DNA of 64,000 bases from Dolomedes plantarius (lineage: Eukaryota > Arthropoda > Arachnida > Araneae > Dolomedidae): positions 61,565,619 through 61,629,618 of the forward strand of contig OU015501.1 in assembly GCA_907164885.2 (NCBI GenBank), given 5' to 3'. The translations under genes were made by a program, and so were the position numbers. Below the pieces are notes generated by a model, which was given only the letters and a program-made list of their open reading frames with translations, did no database searches and was not told the origin of the DNA. Below, piece by piece: positions 32,745 through 44,314 of the stretch. The stretch's first letter is position 1. Each line of letters begins with the position of its first letter.

Positions 32745-34920
32745 GTTTAAATGAAAATAAATTTGAGTTCATGCAGCATTTCTTGGGGGGAGGGGAAGAA
32801 AATAAGGAAAGTTTTGTACTAACTGCAAATAAAATTGAAATTGTGAATTTTGAATATTAATAATGATAAAACTATGAAAATTAAATTGTAGTTCTGAAAT
32901 TAAGGAAAAACTATAATATGATTTGTATTGATTTTTATTTGACTTTAACAATTGTATGATATGATTTAAAATTTAAATAACTGTTGAAAGAACTTTTTCT
33001 AAATCTACAAAATCTGAGTATGTTGAAATGTTTATCACTAGTTTATAATGTTTTGAATTGTTTTATAAGCTGAACTGTATGTGATATTTGCCCAATTATT
33101 ACCACCCTCAAGCTCAGACATCCATTTCTTTTGGTTTTATTTCCTTGTGTGTTGTCTAAAAATAATTTTTAAAAAAATACTGTCTTGATTTAAACTCTCT
33201 ACTAGAAAACTGTTTTATGTGATGTTTTGGATCTTCTGAGTCAACCACCGATTATGACAAGTCTAATTCTTTTACCTTTTTTAATTTCCCTCTTTCTTGA
33301 ATTTCTATACTATCACCCACTTCTACCCACGCGTTGGAAGTCATCCCAATTACCTAATCATTTGTATATAAGCAATTCTACGTGTCAGTTACCTTAAGTG
33401 CTGAATTAATCCAAAATAAACAAAATAATGACCAAAGACAGGCGGTAGGCTGACCGCTCCTTGTCCTCCCTTTCCTTCAGGTTTCTGTTGACTCATGTTT
33501 TCCCCATTGGAATTCATGAGTGAACGGATTACCTTTTTCCTCTTGGTTGGCTGGATGTTAAACCCTTTCCTTTTTCTGGAGTCAGTGAGTGAATAATGAT
33601 CTCTTTTGAGCCTTTTCCAACCTAGAGTTTCAGTGTCGTGCACTATACGAACCAATTTTTCCCTCTAAATTTTGCTTAGAGTTGTCAGTTGTGGTTAAGA
33701 CGGTGGGAAATTGTTTAACCTGCTCTCCTCTGACCCAACTAAGCACTTGTTCACTCAACTACACAAACACACACAAACAAAAACATACACCTTGAATTAA
33801 ACAGAATGTACACAGATGAAGGAGTGGTACACCAGTACCAGAAGTAAATTGTATTACATAATGAATCTGTCATTATGAAAATTTAATGTGGTAAATTGTA
33901 ACTGAAAATTATGTCTAAATGAAAATTGTAAATTAAATTATGAAGAAGTGTTGAATTTCATGTAAGTAAATTTTAAAATGTTGGAAAAGTTCTATAAGAT
34001 AAATGAAATTGATGAAGCTTAAAATATGATGTGTTATAAATTGGATCCTATGAGAAAAGTCGAACTTGTTATAGTGTCAAATATTAATGTTTTTTGCCTC
34101 TGAGTCTTTACAGAGACAAGATAGCTAACAAGATGGAGGCCTCCTGGGATACGTGGCGCCACAATATCTATTTTTCAGTACTTTAGTATTATTTCCTTGT
34201 TTTTAATGATGTTTTATTAATATTTTTGAATTTATATGTGAAATGTTTTGTGGAACTGTCCAAAAATTTGGAGTAAGAATGCTATTGATGGAGAATTAAG
34301 AATTTTGTAACTAGTCAAAGAACTATAAAACTCCAGGGTAGCCAATACTAGGCACGGACTTGATAAAATTCAAGCATGTGAACATTTGTGTAACTTTAAT
34401 TGTGGCAGTCCAATTCTTACTACTTAAAATTGTTGTGGATAATTGATAAAAAAAAGAGGGTACTATTGTTAACTATTGAATACTTAATTTTCACGTGTCA
34501 AGGTAATAATAATAATGTATATTTAGAGATTTAATTTTGTTTTGATAAGTGCCTTAAATTCTTTTTGACTTTTGCAGATAATGTTGTGAACTTTATTGTA
34601 ATGATTAATAATGTGATATATTAGTTTCTGTCTCGACTGGAGTCAGCTGTAAGTTGTATATTTCATCTAGAGCTCCTTCATGGTTGTGTACAATAATAAT
34701 TTAATTTAGAGATAGTTAGGAAACCAAGTTAGGAATAAGAGCAGATAAATTAAGTTAGGAATAGTTTCATTTAGGTTTTCATTTAATTTTGTTGATTAGG
34801 GACTGCAGCCCTGTTCAGCATCCTTTTCAAGTAACAATCAGTTGAGTTTGAATTTAATTTTACTTTTCTCTTCTGGAGACTTGCCGCACTGAACTGGCCA
34901 TTCTTTGTGTGCACGCCTTC
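32745..34920 (+). other. Long non-coding 3' region of the retrotransposon
   Basis: About 2.2 kb between the integrase stop and the polypurine tract. No envelope-like frame, signal peptide or transmembrane region is convincing; the 88-codon minus-strand frame at 33389-33655 is unrecognised. A second purine-rich tract, CTTGGGGGGAGGGGAAGAAA, lies at about 32783. The region may hold a decayed third gene or a captured sequence. Confidence 0.6.
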
Positions 34921-34939
34921 AGAGGACGGGGGGGGGAAG
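34921..34939 (+). promoter_or_regulatory. Polypurine tract
   Basis: AGAGGACGGGGGGGGGAAG lies one base from the 3' LTR. It is the expected primer site for plus-strand DNA synthesis in LTR elements. Confidence 0.8.
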
Positions 34940-34940
34940 T

Positions 34941-35419
34941 TGTAAGGAAAAACATAAAACTAAAATATAAGGCGGCTTTTGTTTGGGAAAAAAGGGAATT
35001 GGCAATCAAAAATTATTAACTCACGAAAGTTCGCCATAAAAAAGAGGGGTTGTTAATAGCAAAAACTATTAATAGGGGTCGCCACTAGACGGGTACCGTT
35101 CAGAAAAGAGATCTTTTCTGGCAGAAGTAAGTTTCGTAAAGAGATTACATAAGAGAAATTTGGAGAACATTCCATGAATCAGCGGAAAGATTGGGCGGGA
35201 GTGTAACCAAGAAAATCTAGTTAGTCGACACTTAAGTTTGAGAGAGGTAACACGTACGTCTTCATGAGAGATTTCGAATGGGGTGGTTTGCTGAATTTTG
35301 TCGGAGCTCTGGACAAATAGTAATGCAATGAAAACCAGTTAATGGAGCTATGTCTTGTATCTTCATTGCAGTGCCCGATTGCATTTCTTTAATTAATTCC
35401 ATGACAATGAAGTCTGTCG
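34941..35419 (+). repeat. 3' LTR
   Basis: Same sequence as 26357-26836, with scattered substitutions and small indels. It ends TCTGTCG instead of TCTGTCA, just before a TA tract. Confidence 0.92.
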
Positions 35420-35485
35420 TATATATATATATATATATTCTTTTTGTGCTTGGATATATATATATATATACATATGTATGTATAC

Positions 35486-35560
<75 letters not shown>
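35420..35560. repeat. (TA)n microsatellite with interruptions
   Basis: TA-rich tract with a TTCTTTTTGTGCTTGG interruption and TATG/CATA variants. It joins the 3' LTR to the next transposon. Confidence 0.92.
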
Positions 35561-35561
<1 letters not shown>

Positions 35562-35562
<1 letters not shown>

Positions 35563-36213
35563 GGGTGTCCAGCAAAGAAGACCCTGATTTCAAAATTAAA
35601 AATCTTGAAAACAAAGATCTGTAGAAGAATACAACAAACGGTATTTTTATCGTGAAAGCTGTAAGAATGTGATACACTAATTTTCGAAAGAGTTACAAAA
35701 GCTGCTAACGGATGGCGCTCTACATCTGGTATCAGCATGCATAAATAAACTCATACTCTTTGCAAGCAGTCTTTGCAATTACTACATCACAATCTTTTCA
35801 AAATGTAAACCATTCGCTGTACGGAGGTGGCGCAAAGGAACAATAAAATTTGCCGTCACATCCTGTAGTGTCTCAACAGAAATCGACTCAGCTGCCCAAC
35901 AGATCGCCGATTGAAGCTTGTCCAGCGTGATGGGATGGGTCCTGTAGACAGTATCTTTTAGTGTGCTCCGCAAAAAATAGTCACAAGAACTCAGGTCCGG
36001 CGAATATGGAGACCAATCCATGCATGCGTCAGTAAATTGCAGTAAATTTGGCTAACAGTGCCATCTGTTAGCAGCTTTTGTAACTACTTTGAAAATTTGT
36101 GTATAAAATTCTTACAGCTGTCACGATAAAAATACTGTCTGTTGCATTCGTCTACAGATCTTTGTTTTCGAAATTTTTAATTTTGAAATCAGGGACTCCT
36201 TCGCTGGACACCC

Positions 36214-36214
<1 letters not shown>
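35562..36214 (-). mobile_element. Deleted Tc1/mariner-like element with ~155-bp inverted repeats
   Basis: Ends AGGGTGTCCAGC (35562) and GCTGGACACCCT (36214) begin long imperfect inverted repeats of about 155 bp (35562-35717 and 36060-36214), roughly 85-90% identical by eye. Only a C-terminal transposase fragment remains between them. The element sits between two TA tracts, so the target duplication cannot be read. Confidence 0.78.
35782..36021 (-). pseudogene. Tc1/mariner-like transposase, C-terminal 79 residues
   Basis: PYSPDLSSCDYFLRSTLKD contains the third catalytic Asp of a DDxD transposase. VYRTHPITLDKLQSAI and the ending NGLHFEKIVM match the C-termini of the common arthropod group that has SPDLSSCDYFLWG. 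The first two catalytic Asp residues and the DNA-binding region are missing. The frame starts at an internal Met and is a deletion remnant. Confidence 0.78.

Positions 36215-36240
<26 letters not shown>
36214..36240. repeat. Short (TA)n tract
   Basis: TA repeats directly following the right end of the deleted element. Confidence 0.9.
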
Positions 36241-36244
<4 letters not shown>

Positions 36245-38465
36245 TTATCAAACAGTGGAAGGCAAATGATTACCAACTTTTCAAAGCGCGTTACTATACG
36301 CTCTGAATATTTAAAACAAATCGAATTTCTTGAATAAAAGAATTTACATTACTCTAAATAAAGCTATTTTGAGTCTTTTCTTAAAGATTTTTCCACTGAA
36401 AACCCTTTTTGGACAAAATAAGTAAATATTATTTTCTATCTCCTTTTCTCTTTTTTTTTTGTATTTAACATCTAAACGTACATGTGCATGTTTAAATACA
36501 TTAGTATGCAGATTGCTAATTTATGAAGAGTTAAACGTGAACAACGAAATTTAGATACATATGAATATTATGCAGTTTTAAGTTATTTTGATATTTCATG
36601 TTGGGTTTTATTATAAAAGACTGGATGCATGATATTCCGGAGATAGAGTTTCTCCTGAATTTTACCCATAAATGGCAAAGGGCCAAATGTTTCTCTCCGT
36701 CCGATTCGATTTCATCTCTTTACTTGAGTGCCAATTTATATATGATATGTAGCAACAGTAAAAAAATAATGAAATACTTATCTAAGAAGGATATATTTTA
36801 AGAGTACTGTGAAAGAAATATGAATGTTTTGAAATCTATTGCACATTTATAATTAAATTTACAACAAAAAATTCTTCCTCTGTATATACACCACGTATAA
36901 TCTATGCAGACAGAGAAACAGAACTGTAAAATCTATTTACACTGCCGAAAGTTATTTAAAACTATATTTAGTAATATCAAAAATTAAAGCATTTTTATTT
37001 GCCCTTTTATTTTTGACAATAATGAAAACAATAGCCTTATTGTAGCGAAATTTTTTAATTACTCTAAATACCTTATAGATAAAAAATTCATACAGGACAA
37101 AACAAAACATTATTCTTGCCCCATATACAATAAATTATTTATTTTAATTAAAAAGTGCCTTCTGTACGTTTTACGTGATTGTGACATGTTGTTTTAGTTC
37201 ATGCCACTAAAGCATACATGAAAGGGTAGAGAATAACAACCTAAACGTAGTTAATACAAATTTCATAAAATTTCTTGCTAATTTTCGAAAATTAGATTTA
37301 AAGCCTAAAACTGTTATTAATAAACCTGGAATGCTATTGTTAATTACAAGCATTTCGTAATGTATTTAAACTTCACAGTTACTTAATAATTTCTCTCTCT
37401 TTCTCAAACAAACCTTTAATATTAGAGTACCATTTCAAGTGTATTTGATGTAAATTCGATTTTACCGATAAAATATAAATGATTCCCCATTAGAATTATA
37501 TTTCCGCTTTAAGTATCCGAGCTGTTAGATTATTTTCTTAATGAATCTCATTCTGCTTTATTAATTCGGAAAATTATAAGAAAACGCTTTTTAACTTGTG
37601 TAGGCCATATATTTTCCTACCACTTAGCTTTTTAGGACGAAATAAAATATTCATCGGGCTTTTGAAAATTTTTTTCCACTGATGTTTTTCAAGAAAAGCT
37701 TAGATGATCACATTATCTAAAAAAGAACTGAATTTTTAAATAGTGGAAACGCGATAAAAGACCTATAAATTCTTCTTCACTGATCTAAAGTGTTTGCACC
37801 TGCACTTCGGAGGAAAAAACTAGTTTAGTTTTGTTAGTCATTAACGCACAATCTTAGCTTTTTCTTTGACGTCATTGTTAGTAGGGGTTACAGAGAACTA
37901 CACATTTAGACAGACATAAATATAATAAAAAGTGATATCAAAAACGAGTTTACAAAGACTCAGAAAAGGGGTTTTTTTTCTTTAGGAGCATAAATACCCA
38001 TTTTCTACGAGTGAAATAACCACTGAAACGAAGTAACTTCATCCTAGATTGCTTAAACTCATAATTTCGTGTAATCGAATTTTTTAAACTTAAATTATCA
38101 GCAGCTGCAAAGTAAAAAAAACAAATGTTTTAGGTAAGCTTGATTTTCTGGTTTAAAAATGGAGGATTATCTTAACACCAATTTTCATGAAAATGTAAAA
38201 GTACAAGCTGATTATTGAACATCAAAAGATGGTAAAAATGACAGATCAAGAATTTATCTACTATAATATAGATGAAAAATAATGTAAAAAATGTTAAAAA
38301 GAGTAAGGTAAAAAAGAGAGTTGAAAAAAGGAATAAAATTAAAAGTATTTAAAATATGTATAGATAGAAGTTAAAATTGGGGGAGAACTCTTAAAACACG
38401 TTAAACCCTCAAAATTTTAACCTTTTGCATACGGGGTGGGATAGCATGAATTCCAAGAATGAATG
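36241..38465. other. Stretch without a recognisable gene
   Basis: Over 2.2 kb of AT-rich DNA. The only frame above 60 codons (36598-36801, +) is unrecognised. No repeat ends or RNA genes seen. Confidence 0.55.
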
Positions 38466-38515
38466 AATATATATATATATATATATATCTATCTATCTAT
38501 ATATATATATATATA

Positions 38516-38603
<88 letters not shown>

Positions 38604-38609
38604 CATATA
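38466..38609. repeat. (TA)n microsatellite followed by (TATG)n
   Basis: TA repeats with a TATC block, a second TA run and five to six TATG units at about 38577-38603. Confidence 0.94.
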
Positions 38610-39838
38610 ACCCCATTAATGTTCGTTCTTACAAAGGGGGTATGAAATTTCCCTTTCTAAAGAGGGAATCGGAAAAATGGGCCTCGTAAGCTAAAGGTTA
38701 AGCATATTAGATATTCTATCGCATTCGGACGTGAGTTACCTAAAATGTTGCTGACAATAATTTGTCAGATTCCATATGACAGTAATGGAATCAGGTCAGG
38801 TTTTTCAGGTTTTCTTTTTTTTAATAATATGATGTTGTTTGTCCAATTTAATCAGATCACAGTAAACACTTTAATGGATTGAATTAACAATTTGACAATT
38901 TTTAAATAGACTTTTCTTTTTGTAAATGCAATATAAAATCTTACCAATTTCTAAAACTGTTTACTTTCTTTAATTAGTCATCAGACCAGAACTTTGAATT
39001 AACAAAATAATCTCCGAAAAGTTTATTAAATAGGTCAAATAGAGGATTTTGTAAACGTCCACATTCCTTTTGATTCAAAATAATAACATAATGTAAAGAT
39101 GTTTATTTATTGCTGAAAAATCTATTTGATGTCTCAATCGTGACCGAAGACCTGACTTTGTGAGATTATTTTTTCTCGTTCAACAGGAGATATTAAATTT
39201 TAAAGTTCAATAATTTCTGTTTTAGAAAAATAACTAGTGCTAAAATAACCCTTAGTAAGCATATACTTCAAAGGAAAACACTTCTTAAAGTTTGAGTTTC
39301 ATACATTTTTTATTTTTTATTTTCGACGTCATTTTCAGAGAAACCACAAGTGTCCGATTGCTTTTGCAAGGAACTGTACATGCATTTACGACGCAGTTTA
39401 GATATGATACAGGTAATATAAATTGTTTGAAATACGATATAAGACTCAAAAACCAGTTTTTGGTCAAAGAAGGCTTATTTTCAAATTCCACGAAACGGGT
39501 TAAACTTGTGATCAAATTTCAGTTTCAGTTGAATAAATATGTTTCGCATGGCTACCAAAATATTAGAAAAAATATAGAGTCTACTCTATCAAACATTACA
39601 TAATGAATATTAGTGTGGCTTATTATCTCTCCTTAGTTATGTTGTTAAGTGTGTTTATAGGGTAGACATTAGAAGAAAATCCAAAGTTTCACTCAACTTG
39701 TAGTGTCCGAATTTCTAAGAACAATTCGAAATGTACTGAGGAATAAAGTTTTTCCGGTCTCCTTGCACGTGAGAAATTCATCAGTGAGAGTAATCAGAAT
39801 CTTGAACTACCTCTTCTGCAAAAAACATCCGAATGAAA
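38610..39838. other. Stretch without a recognisable gene
   Basis: AT-rich. The open frame 39292-39603 (+, 103 codons) and its antisense counterpart match nothing I know. No other structure seen. Confidence 0.5.
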
Positions 39839-40037
39839 GCGGTGGCGGAGCGAGGGGGTGGGAGGGGGTCTATCATACCCCAGGTGCCAAATGGTCCTTT
39901 TAACTAATTCTATATATTATATTACTATATATATATATATATATATATATAGTATATTCTATATATATATATATATATATGTTTTTCGGGGGGGGGCGCC
40001 AAAAAGGTATCGTGCCCCGGGTGCCAGTTACGCCACT
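39839..40037. mobile_element. Short MITE with 8-bp GAATGAAA duplication
   Basis: GAATGAAA occurs directly on both sides (39831-39838 and 40038-40045). The ends are inverted and related: GGTGGCGGAGC on the left and, complemented, AGTGGCGTAAC on the right. GC-rich subterminal blocks GGTGGGAGGGGG and CCCCGGGTGCC lie inside. The centre is a TA microsatellite at about 39926-39980. An 8-bp duplication points to the hAT superfamily. About 199 bp, non-coding. Confidence 0.72.
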
Positions 40038-40045
40038 GAATGAAA

Positions 40046-41793
40046 TGGATGAAAGCCGAGTTCTGAAGGAAAGTTTTCCTGGATTGAGTGCAAAATCAAC
40101 ATTTTTGTATAATTCTGAAGATGAGTGGAGCGTAGTAAACGAAATATCGCCAGGTATCCAACGAATTAGAACTCCCCATTGAAGAGTAGAAGCGATTCGA
40201 GACTTGTTTTATGTCGCCAGTGTAGTAATCTTTACAAAAATTGCAAACAACCAGGTCTTTAGAAATAAAAAAAAAACTAATGTAAAGTCTAGTAAGATAA
40301 AAATGAGCATTAACCAATTCCCTGCTTTATTCGCGATAAAGACCCAAGGCACACAGCCGTAAATAAATCATCGTGTGTTCATACACCTCTAGATTTATGA
40401 AATTTCCTTCATAATTTCAAGATATCGGTCCATCTGAACGTTAGTGAAGTTCTTGATTATCTACCTCTAGGAAAATTTCCGAAAAAAGTGCTCTCAAGGC
40501 AAGGTTGGAAATTCAGTATCTAGCTTGGTTATTTTAAATTTTCTCCTATCTGTGCAATGGAAATTTAAGGCTGCTATGTACTAAGACAAAATGTCAGATA
40601 GCCTGAACTTTTCTGCAAAGCGCTACAGGATTCACTTTATAAATTTCGTCCACCGAAGGAATTTATGAGTGTTTAAAACACACTATACCAGATTTTTCCC
40701 CGAATAATTCAAATTTTAAAATATTAATTGCATTTAAAAAAAACGAAAAATGTATACAAATGTAAAATTTCTTTCTCTATGATGGAGTACAATTTTTTAA
40801 AAAAAATCTTTGAATCCAAGTCGGCAATCCGTGGACAAATTTTATCCATAGGTTAACAATGAGGTGAGCGAATCCAATGGGGTTAGTACATAGCAGCCTT
40901 AAGCAACTAATTGAAGGCCTTATTTGGATAGTGGTCCAACTCTACTTTAGAAAAAAGGGAGTTAGCCTCACTTTCATGTTCATACAAGTTATTTCTATCT
41001 TATTTTTAAACTGGTACACCTCCAGCTTATTTATGCTGCCAACAGAGGGAATTACAAATCAGTATTTAAAACAGTCATTTCTCAGCACTCGTTAGACTTT
41101 AAGGCCCTGTATCTCAAAATGAACAAGAATGGAGTTGGACTGCTATTCAACTAAGGCCTTACACGTGAAGTGGTTATCAACGAAGTATCAATACTAAACT
41201 TATAGTGCTAATGTATAAAATCTGATTGAGTGTGCATATACTTTTGATACCTCGAGATGATGGGATATTTATGTTTAACGTCATTTATACGTCAATGAAA
41301 ATTTTATTTTTGAATTTTATTAATTTTTTTGTAGGGGAGAGGGGGTATTCAAGTGTGTACGTTTATAATATATGGCTGGTTTTTACTATCTTAAATTTAG
41401 ATGTTTAAAAAAAGGTGTTTTAAACATAATTATCTTTGGACGAATGACCTTAACATTTACTGTATGCCGAAATATTGCTATATCGCGTGTTGAACAAATA
41501 TGTCACAAAGATTTTTTTATAAACGGTTCCCATTAATCAAGATAGTATATGTTCATTTAGTAGAGATGGATGCAAATTGCAATGCAGCAAGATGTAGGCT
41601 TAGCATATGACATTTTCTTGTCATTGACAACGAGCACAATATTTGCAATTCTACTATTTCCGACTAACCAAAATGATCCAAAATAATTTCACATCATGAA
41701 TAGGAAGTTGCGGACATTCTAAAGTAATGTTATGAAATTTTTTATAATTTTATAGTTATTTGTAGTTATGGTGTTTTCTGAAAGAGGACGATC
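40046..41793. other. Stretch without a recognisable gene
   Basis: AT-rich with two unrecognised short frames (40877-41095 and 41226-41408). No repeat ends identified. Confidence 0.5.
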
Positions 41794-42852
41794 TGTGATT
41801 GTTGTGAAGGATCCACAATTTGGACATTTTGAACTCCTTAAAACGTCATAGCCATTTTGTTTTTCCAACACGATTACGGGGCATAAAACGGCCATATTGG
41901 AAAAAGGGGGAACTGCACCAATTTTCCAAGAAACATCGCACCCCCTGAATTCCTCAGGATGGGAGAAAGAAATTCCAGGAAATTCAACGGACATCCAATT
42001 TTCTTGGAAATAAGAGTACCACGTGGGTCAACCGTGGGGATGTCGGAGCATCCTGCCCTCGAATAAAAAACTCGAAGAGGCAAAACTTTACGTGAATAAC
42101 TGACCTGGGGAGGAGTCATAATCAAAATGGGGGAGACCCGCGTGTGGGAGAGAAATGATGAACCTGGGGAGCTTTGATGAAACAGCAGGGCAAGGCATGG
42201 AGTCGTTGTGGCACTTATATCGGAGGAGGCTTTAGGTATCGGGCTAAAAACCATGTGGCCCTTCACTGGCGGAGGCAGCAGGATTCGGCGCTGGTGGTTG
42301 AACACGGACATCTCGCCATTTTACGGGGGCGTCTTTTCTTCCCAGGCTTTCTTCGCAGCTCGCCACCTCAAATCGCTCTCTTGCTCTCCCTCCGATCGTC
42401 GTTTTTCTCCCACACTCGGGGCTCCCCCATTTTGATTATGACTCCTCCCCAGGTCAGTTATTCACGTAAAGTTTTGCCTCTTCGAGTTTTTTATTCGAGG
42501 GCAGGATGCTCCGACATCCAGCCGGTTGACCCACGTGGTACTCTAATTTCCAAGAAAATTGGATGTCCGTTGAATTTCCTGGAATTTCTTTCTCCCGTCC
42601 TGAGGAATTCAGGGGGTGCGATGTTTCTTGGAAAAATGGTGCAGTTCCCCCTTTTTCCAATATGGCCGTTTTATGCCCCGTAATCGTGTTGGAAAAACAA
42701 AATGGCTATGACGTTGGAAGGAGTTGTGATTGTTGTGAAGGATCCACAATTTGGACATTTTGAACTCCTTCCAATGTCATAGCCATTTTGTTTTTCTAAC
42801 ACGATTACGAGGCATAAAACGGCCATATTGGAAAAAGGGGGAACTGCACCAA
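41794..42852. repeat. Large foldback repeat plus partial tandem copy
   Basis: The arms 41832-42155 and 42401-42725 are inverted copies of about 324 bp, around 95% or more identical by eye, enclosing a 245-bp GC-richer loop. A ~38-bp segment beginning TGTGATTGTTGTGAAGGATC precedes the left arm (41794) and recurs directly after the right arm (42725). The first ~85 bp of the left arm then follow again (42768-42852), where homology stops. The order is thus spacer, arm, loop, inverted arm, spacer, partial arm. Both arms have open frames giving the same peptide on opposite strands, which follows from the symmetry and is no proof of a gene. No transposase was recognised. It could be a MITE-like foldback transposon, a truncated tandem repeat, or a long hairpin RNA source. 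Confidence 0.85.
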
Positions 42853-44314
42853 TCCGTAATAGGTCTGCCGCAGGAATCGAATAAAGTATGCCCTAATTCT
42901 GTTAAAAATATGTCTAACCAAGATCTTAAATATATTATGTAAACCTGACCTTTTCTTGTAATATAATGTATAATAAATGTTGTTATTTTTATTTATAAAC
43001 GCATAGTTCCCTTTGGAGTTCACCTCCCTAATTTTACACAACGCAAAGGGGTATCTCTGGTACCCCTCATAACAGTCATTAAAATGTATTAAATGCATAA
43101 AAATCTTTTGGAAATTAAAACTCTTTTTTAATAAAAATAATAATTATTTTAAACAAACTAATTCCTTAAGTTAAGGTTTTTCAGGCATGTTACAAAAAAT
43201 ATAAGAAGTTAAAAGATTAGAAAAAAGTAGGAATTTACTTGTGGTTCATATTTCGGAGACTTAGAAAGCTGTAAGTGGTAGCATCATACGAATTTAGAAA
43301 GTACAAAACAAACCGGCACCAGATAATGAGAACAACACATGGCAGTCAAACAAAGAAGTAATCCAGAAGGAGCATATATTTAATTCTGCTTGATGTAAAT
43401 CATTAAGTGTTCGTAATCTCGTCACGCAATAAAGTACTTAACTGCAAGTCTCAGAGATATTTATGGGTCAAATGATAATTGCGGTAACAAAAGCTTGGAA
43501 AATATTTCAGCCTTGTAAGGTGTCTGAGTAGATTAAGGCACAAAGAAAAATTGGGAAAAACCCTAAAGTTTAACGAGGGAAGTTAACACTATCCAAAATG
43601 TTTGAATTCCTAATTAACTTGAATTAAATTTGACTTTTTTTAAAAATATTCATTTGAATTTGTATGTATTTTATTGTGAAACATTTAATTAATATTTATA
43701 TTTAAATAAATTGAATTTCATGATAGACTGTGTAATAGTTTTACTGTGTAGTAGAAAATCACGCATGAATTGGAATGAAATCTAAGTGAATGAGATGCAC
43801 ATAATGATGGAAAAGGAGAAGACAACTCAATTAACAACGATGCAGGGAAATTTCCGCTTATCACGTGTGTTTCTAATGAAAGAAAAATTAAGATATCTCT
43901 TAAAACAAAAACAAAAAATCCCTCAATGTAACACTTATAAAATATTAATTTTCAAGTACTAAAGGAGACAAAAAATAAAACAGAGTAGGTAAACAGTAGG
44001 ATACACATAGTATTTTTTTTCAGCAACTGAAACATAAAACCGCACTCTTCAGTAATCAGAAATCTGAATTATTTGTGGAAGAAAAATTTCAAATCATTTG
44101 ACAAACCCCACAATCAAATTCAAAATATAGATTCGAAAGATAACTCAAAATTAGAATTATGGATATTAACTTGTTTCTTTACATAATAGATATTTTAAAA
44201 TTTTCATTTATTAAATGCATATTGTTACCTAATATAGAAATTTTTATTAACGAATCAACAGGTTCCGTATGAAAGCAAATCTGCTTGATATTTCATCACT
44301 TTTTTTCATCAGAA
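42853..44314. other. Stretch without a recognisable gene
   Basis: AT-rich; no supported gene, RNA or repeat end. Confidence 0.55.

Larger units (their letters stand above)
26357..35419 (+). mobile_element. Ty3/gypsy LTR retrotransposon, complete ends, disrupted genes
   Basis: Two LTRs of about 480 bp (26357-26836 and 34941-35419) enclose gag, protease, reverse transcriptase, RNase H and integrase in Ty3/gypsy order. A polypurine tract precedes the 3' LTR. The 9,063-bp span includes a 1,303-bp DD41D transposon (30336-31638) inserted between RNase H and integrase. By eye the LTRs differ at roughly 22 positions, about 95% identity. All genes carry stops or frameshifts. No envelope gene is seen, and a 2.2-kb non-coding stretch separates integrase from the 3' LTR. 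I could not identify a convincing primer-binding site after the 5' LTR. Confidence 0.93.

Noticed and set aside
33389..33655. 88-codon minus-strand frame inside the retrotransposon 3' region
   Set aside because: Antisense to the element and unrelated to any env or accessory protein I know.
41874..42311. 145-codon minus-strand frame in the foldback left arm, mirrored at 42174-42683 on the plus strand
   Set aside because: Both arms encode the same peptide because they are inverted copies. There is no domain and no evidence of translation.
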